Origin: Agrobacterium sp. AGB01
GTDB taxonomy: Bacteria; Pseudomonadota; Alphaproteobacteria; Rhizobiales; Rhizobiaceae
DNA: 64,000 nucleotides
Direction of reading: 5' to 3'
Assembly (NCBI RefSeq): GCF_014851585.1
Contig: NZ_JACVAB010000005.1
Coordinates: forward strand, 372,001-436,000
Below the pieces are notes generated by a model. That model did not search any database. It was not told where the DNA came from and saw nothing but the letters and a program-made list of their open reading frames with translations. Made by a program: the position numbers and the translations under genes. Shown in pieces: positions 61,996-64,000 of the stretch. Position 1 is the stretch's first letter; every line of letters begins with the position of its first letter.

Positions 61996-62934
61996 TTATT
62001 CCCTGGTTATGCCGACATCAGCGACGATCTCACGGATTTGCTGACGCAGCCAGGCGTTGGCGGCATCGCCATCAGCGTGTTGCGCCCAGACCATGTTAAC
62101 CGGTGGAAAGCTGAGTGGTACTGGCAGCGGGCTGACCTCCAGACCAAGCAGAGGCCCGTAACGCTCGGCAATGCGGCTTGGCACAGTTGCGATGACCGGG
62201 CTTATCTGCGCTGCCGAAAGTACCGACATGTAACCCGGCCCTGCCATCACCACGTCGAGTTCGACACCGGCAATTTCCAGTGCGTCCTTGATGCAGCCCT
62301 GCAAGGTTTCGTTCTGTGAGATCGTTGCATGTTTGGCGGCGAGATATGCTTCAAGATCTACCGGGTTCGATAGATCCAGAAGCGCAGGGTTGAAACAGCA
62401 GGCAAAATCCGTCGCATATAGTGGTTCGAAGGCACGGCGGCTGGTTTTGGTGTAAGTGCAGCCGACGGCCAGATCGATGCTGCCATCCTCTAGCGAAGGC
62501 TCCATCGCCTCATAGGGGAAAACCCGGGCAAGCACCTTGATGCCCGGTGCAAGCTGCCGCAGTCGCGCGGTGAGATCAGGGATCAGCAACAACTCGATCT
62601 CCGGCGACATGGCGATACGAAATGTGCGCTCCTCGCTCGCCGGATCAAAGGCCACGCCGCCTGACAATGCAAGTTGAGCCTGCCGCAATGCCTGGCGCAC
62701 CGGGACAGCAAGACTGCTTGCCCGGGCCGTCGGCTGCATGACCTGACCGACGCGGATAAAAAGCTCGTCCTGCAGAAGTACCCGTAAGGTGGAGAGCGAG
62801 TGGCTCATGGCGGGCTGCTGGATTTTCAGCCGCTTCGCCGCCTTGGTCACGTTGCCTTCCGACATCAAAGCATCAAAAGCGATGAGCAGATTGAGATCAA
62901 AAGAGCGAAGATTGAAATGATCGATAGTTACCAT
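61996..62934 (-). CDS. LysR-family transcriptional regulator (NodD/PcaQ-like N-terminus)
   Basis: A 312-residue LTTR with HTH FDLNLLIAFDALMSEGNVTKAAKRLKIQQPAMSHSLSTLRVLLQDELFIRVGQVMQPTARA. This DLNLL start is typical of the NahR/NodD-type group. The effector-binding part includes RTFRIAMSPEIELLLIPDLTARL and LAVGCTYTKTSRRAFEPLYATDF. ATG 62934 was chosen; upstream ATG codons at 62943 and 62955 are possible. It is divergent from the metallo-beta-lactamase-fold gene, whose start is 91 bases away, so that gene is its probable target. Confidence 0.9.
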   Translation of the reverse strand: MVTIDHFNLRSFDLNLLIAFDALMSEGNVTKAAKRLKIQQPAMSHSLSTLRVLLQDELFIRVGQVMQPTARASSLAVPVRQALRQAQLALSGGVAFDPASEERTFRIAMSPEIELLLIPDLTARLRQLAPGIKVLARVFPYEAMEPSLEDGSIDLAVGCTYTKTSRRAFEPLYATDFACCFNPALLDLSNPVDLEAYLAAKHATISQNETLQGCIKDALEIAGVELDVVMAGPGYMSVLSAAQISPVIATVPSRIAERYGPLLGLEVSPLPVPLSFPPVNMVWAQHADGDAANAWLRQQIREIVADVGITRE

Positions 62935-63025
62935 GAGCCGCATCGATTTGTTCACTGATAGTCCGATACATAAATGCTCTCCAGGTCAGTTCAAGACCAT
63001 GTCAACACAATCCCTGGAGCCTTTT

Positions 63026-64000
63026 ATGCAAACCCGTCGCAACCTACTGAAATCCTCTGCCGGTATCGCTCTTGCCGCCGGTGTCATCAGTGTCCTACCG
63101 TCCACCGTGCTTGCCAAGGCAGCAATCATTGGCAAGCAAGCCGCCAGCTATTACCGTCTGAAGCTTGGCGATTATGAAATCACCGCGCTTTCCGATGGTA
63201 CGGTCAAATTACCGATGGCGAAGATTTACCGGAACATCAAGGAAACGGATGCCGAGGCCTATCTTGAAGGTCATTTTCAGGCCGGTGACGCCGAAACCTC
63301 AGTCAATGCCTTCCTCATCAATACTGGCGAAAAACTTGTGCTTGTTGATGCCGGGACAGGTGATCTGATGGGACCGGCGCTTGGCAAGCTGGTCGCCAAT
63401 ATCGAAGCATCAGGTTACAAGACGTCTGAGATCGACCACGTTATCCTCACCCATATCCATGCCGATCATTCCGGTGGTCTTGTTATTGGCGGCAAGCGGG
63501 TGTTCGAAAATGCCGTACTGCATGTAAACCAGCGCGAGGCCGATTTTTGGTTGAAGGCAGATGCTAAGGCAAAGGTAGACAAGGTACTCGGCCCGCAGAT
63601 TGCCCAGGCGGAAAAATGCGTCGGTCCCTATGTTGAAGCTGGCAAATTCGAGACTTTTGCTGATGACGCTGCGCCAATTCAGGGCTTCGGCTCGGTGCTG
63701 CATGCCGGCCATACGCCCGGACACAGTGGTATTATCGTCGAGAGCAAAGGCGAGAAGATCATCTTCTGGGGTGACATCGCCCATGGCGACGTCCTGCAAT
63801 TTGATCAACCCGAAGTCACCGTTGATTTTGACGTCGATCAGAAGGCGGCGGCAGCCAGCCGCGCCATCGCATTTGCGGAAGCCGCCGACCAGAAATATCT
63901 GGTGGCCGGCGCCCATCACGCCTTTCCCGGGATTGGCCATGTCCGTCGTGATGACAGCAATTATGATTGGGTGCCGCTTGTCTATAAGGCCGGCTACTGA
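63026..64000 (+). CDS. MBL-fold metallo-hydrolase with Tat signal
   Basis: A 324-residue secreted enzyme. The N-terminus MQTRRNLLKSSAGIALAAG is a twin-arginine signal (RRNLLK) with cleavage near residue 35. The metallo-beta-lactamase motif THIHADHSGG gives the dinuclear zinc ligands, with the downstream H in HAGHTPGHSG and GDIAHGD. These relatives include quorum-sensing lactonases and quinol-type hydrolases; the sequence suits 'AHL lactonase-like' but the substrate is unknown. ATG 63026 has a GGAG site 7 bases before it. The gene ends with TGA at the last base of the window. It is divergent from the LysR gene. Confidence 0.9.
   Translation: MQTRRNLLKSSAGIALAAGVISVLPSTVLAKAAIIGKQAASYYRLKLGDYEITALSDGTVKLPMAKIYRNIKETDAEAYLEGHFQAGDAETSVNAFLINTGEKLVLVDAGTGDLMGPALGKLVANIEASGYKTSEIDHVILTHIHADHSGGLVIGGKRVFENAVLHVNQREADFWLKADAKAKVDKVLGPQIAQAEKCVGPYVEAGKFETFADDAAPIQGFGSVLHAGHTPGHSGIIVESKGEKIIFWGDIAHGDVLQFDQPEVTVDFDVDQKAAAASRAIAFAEAADQKYLVAGAHHAFPGIGHVRRDDSNYDWVPLVYKAGY

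Overview
The window looks like a chromosome or chromid segment of an alphaproteobacterium of the order Hyphomicrobiales, most likely Rhizobiaceae or a close relative. Pointers are a RopA/Omp2b-type porin (34049-35083), an Omp25/31-type barrel (25483-26106), HWE/HisKA_2 sensor kinases, a LOV kinase with a single-domain response regulator, a DUF1127 micro-protein, opine/histidine-type ABC systems and a SorC-governed polyol locus. No rRNA, tRNA, CRISPR array or intact mobile element was seen. The window reads as accessory uptake and catabolism modules, each with its own regulator, plus several decaying genes.

Region by region. (1) 1-6551: a 5'-broken inositol monophosphatase gene, then signalling genes: a LovK/LovR-like pair on the minus strand, a hybrid PAS kinase and a GAF-HWE kinase. 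(2) 7249-12460: PQQ glucose dehydrogenase, then a permease / binding protein / ATPase operon of the nitrate-sulfonate-thiamine-precursor class. (3) 12619-24900: DUF1127 gene, a scrap of an LsrG-like monooxygenase gene, then a sugar/polyol locus: RbsBAC-type transporter, SorC regulator, aldo/keto reductase, EryB/GlpD-like dehydrogenase, DhnA/LsrF-type aldolase, FGGY kinase and GMC oxidoreductase. (4) 25325-26106: Omp25-type gene behind a possible CtrA box. (5) 26859-33498: an IclR-controlled amino-acid-like uptake and catabolism island with matching operator palindromes. (6) 34049-38240: porin, diguanylate cyclase, GNAT acetyltransferase and the 3' scrap of a second porin gene.

(7) 38540-42934: a FecBCD-type iron-chelate ABC transporter ending in an NtaA/SnaA-type flavin monooxygenase, bounded by an operator-like palindrome and a strong terminator. 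(8) 43085-49495: M20 amidohydrolase and MFS transporter divergent from a GAF-PucR regulator, then a CynX-like MFS gene divergent from a MarR regulator with a perfect 18-bp palindrome between them. (9) 49601-53930: a second opine-type ABC operon whose first gene, an M20 hydrolase, is a pseudogene. (10) 54052-57557: a zinc-starvation module with three related Zur-like palindromes, a COG0523 GTPase, a small partner protein and a protein joining an AztD-like beta-propeller to a ZinT domain, with a frameshift near the end. (11) 57684-64000: SRPBCC protein, a deletion scar joining a TRAP permease remnant to a LuxR remnant, a quinone-oxidoreductase / isochorismatase pair with LysR regulator, and a second LysR gene divergent from a Tat-exported metallo-beta-lactamase-fold protein.

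The strongest candidates for something new are the AztD-ZinT fusion under Zur-like control, the iron-chelate transporter fused in an operon with a chelate-monooxygenase-type enzyme, the polyol locus mixing Lsr-like and Ery-like parts, and the LOV kinase whose ATP-binding motifs appear lost.
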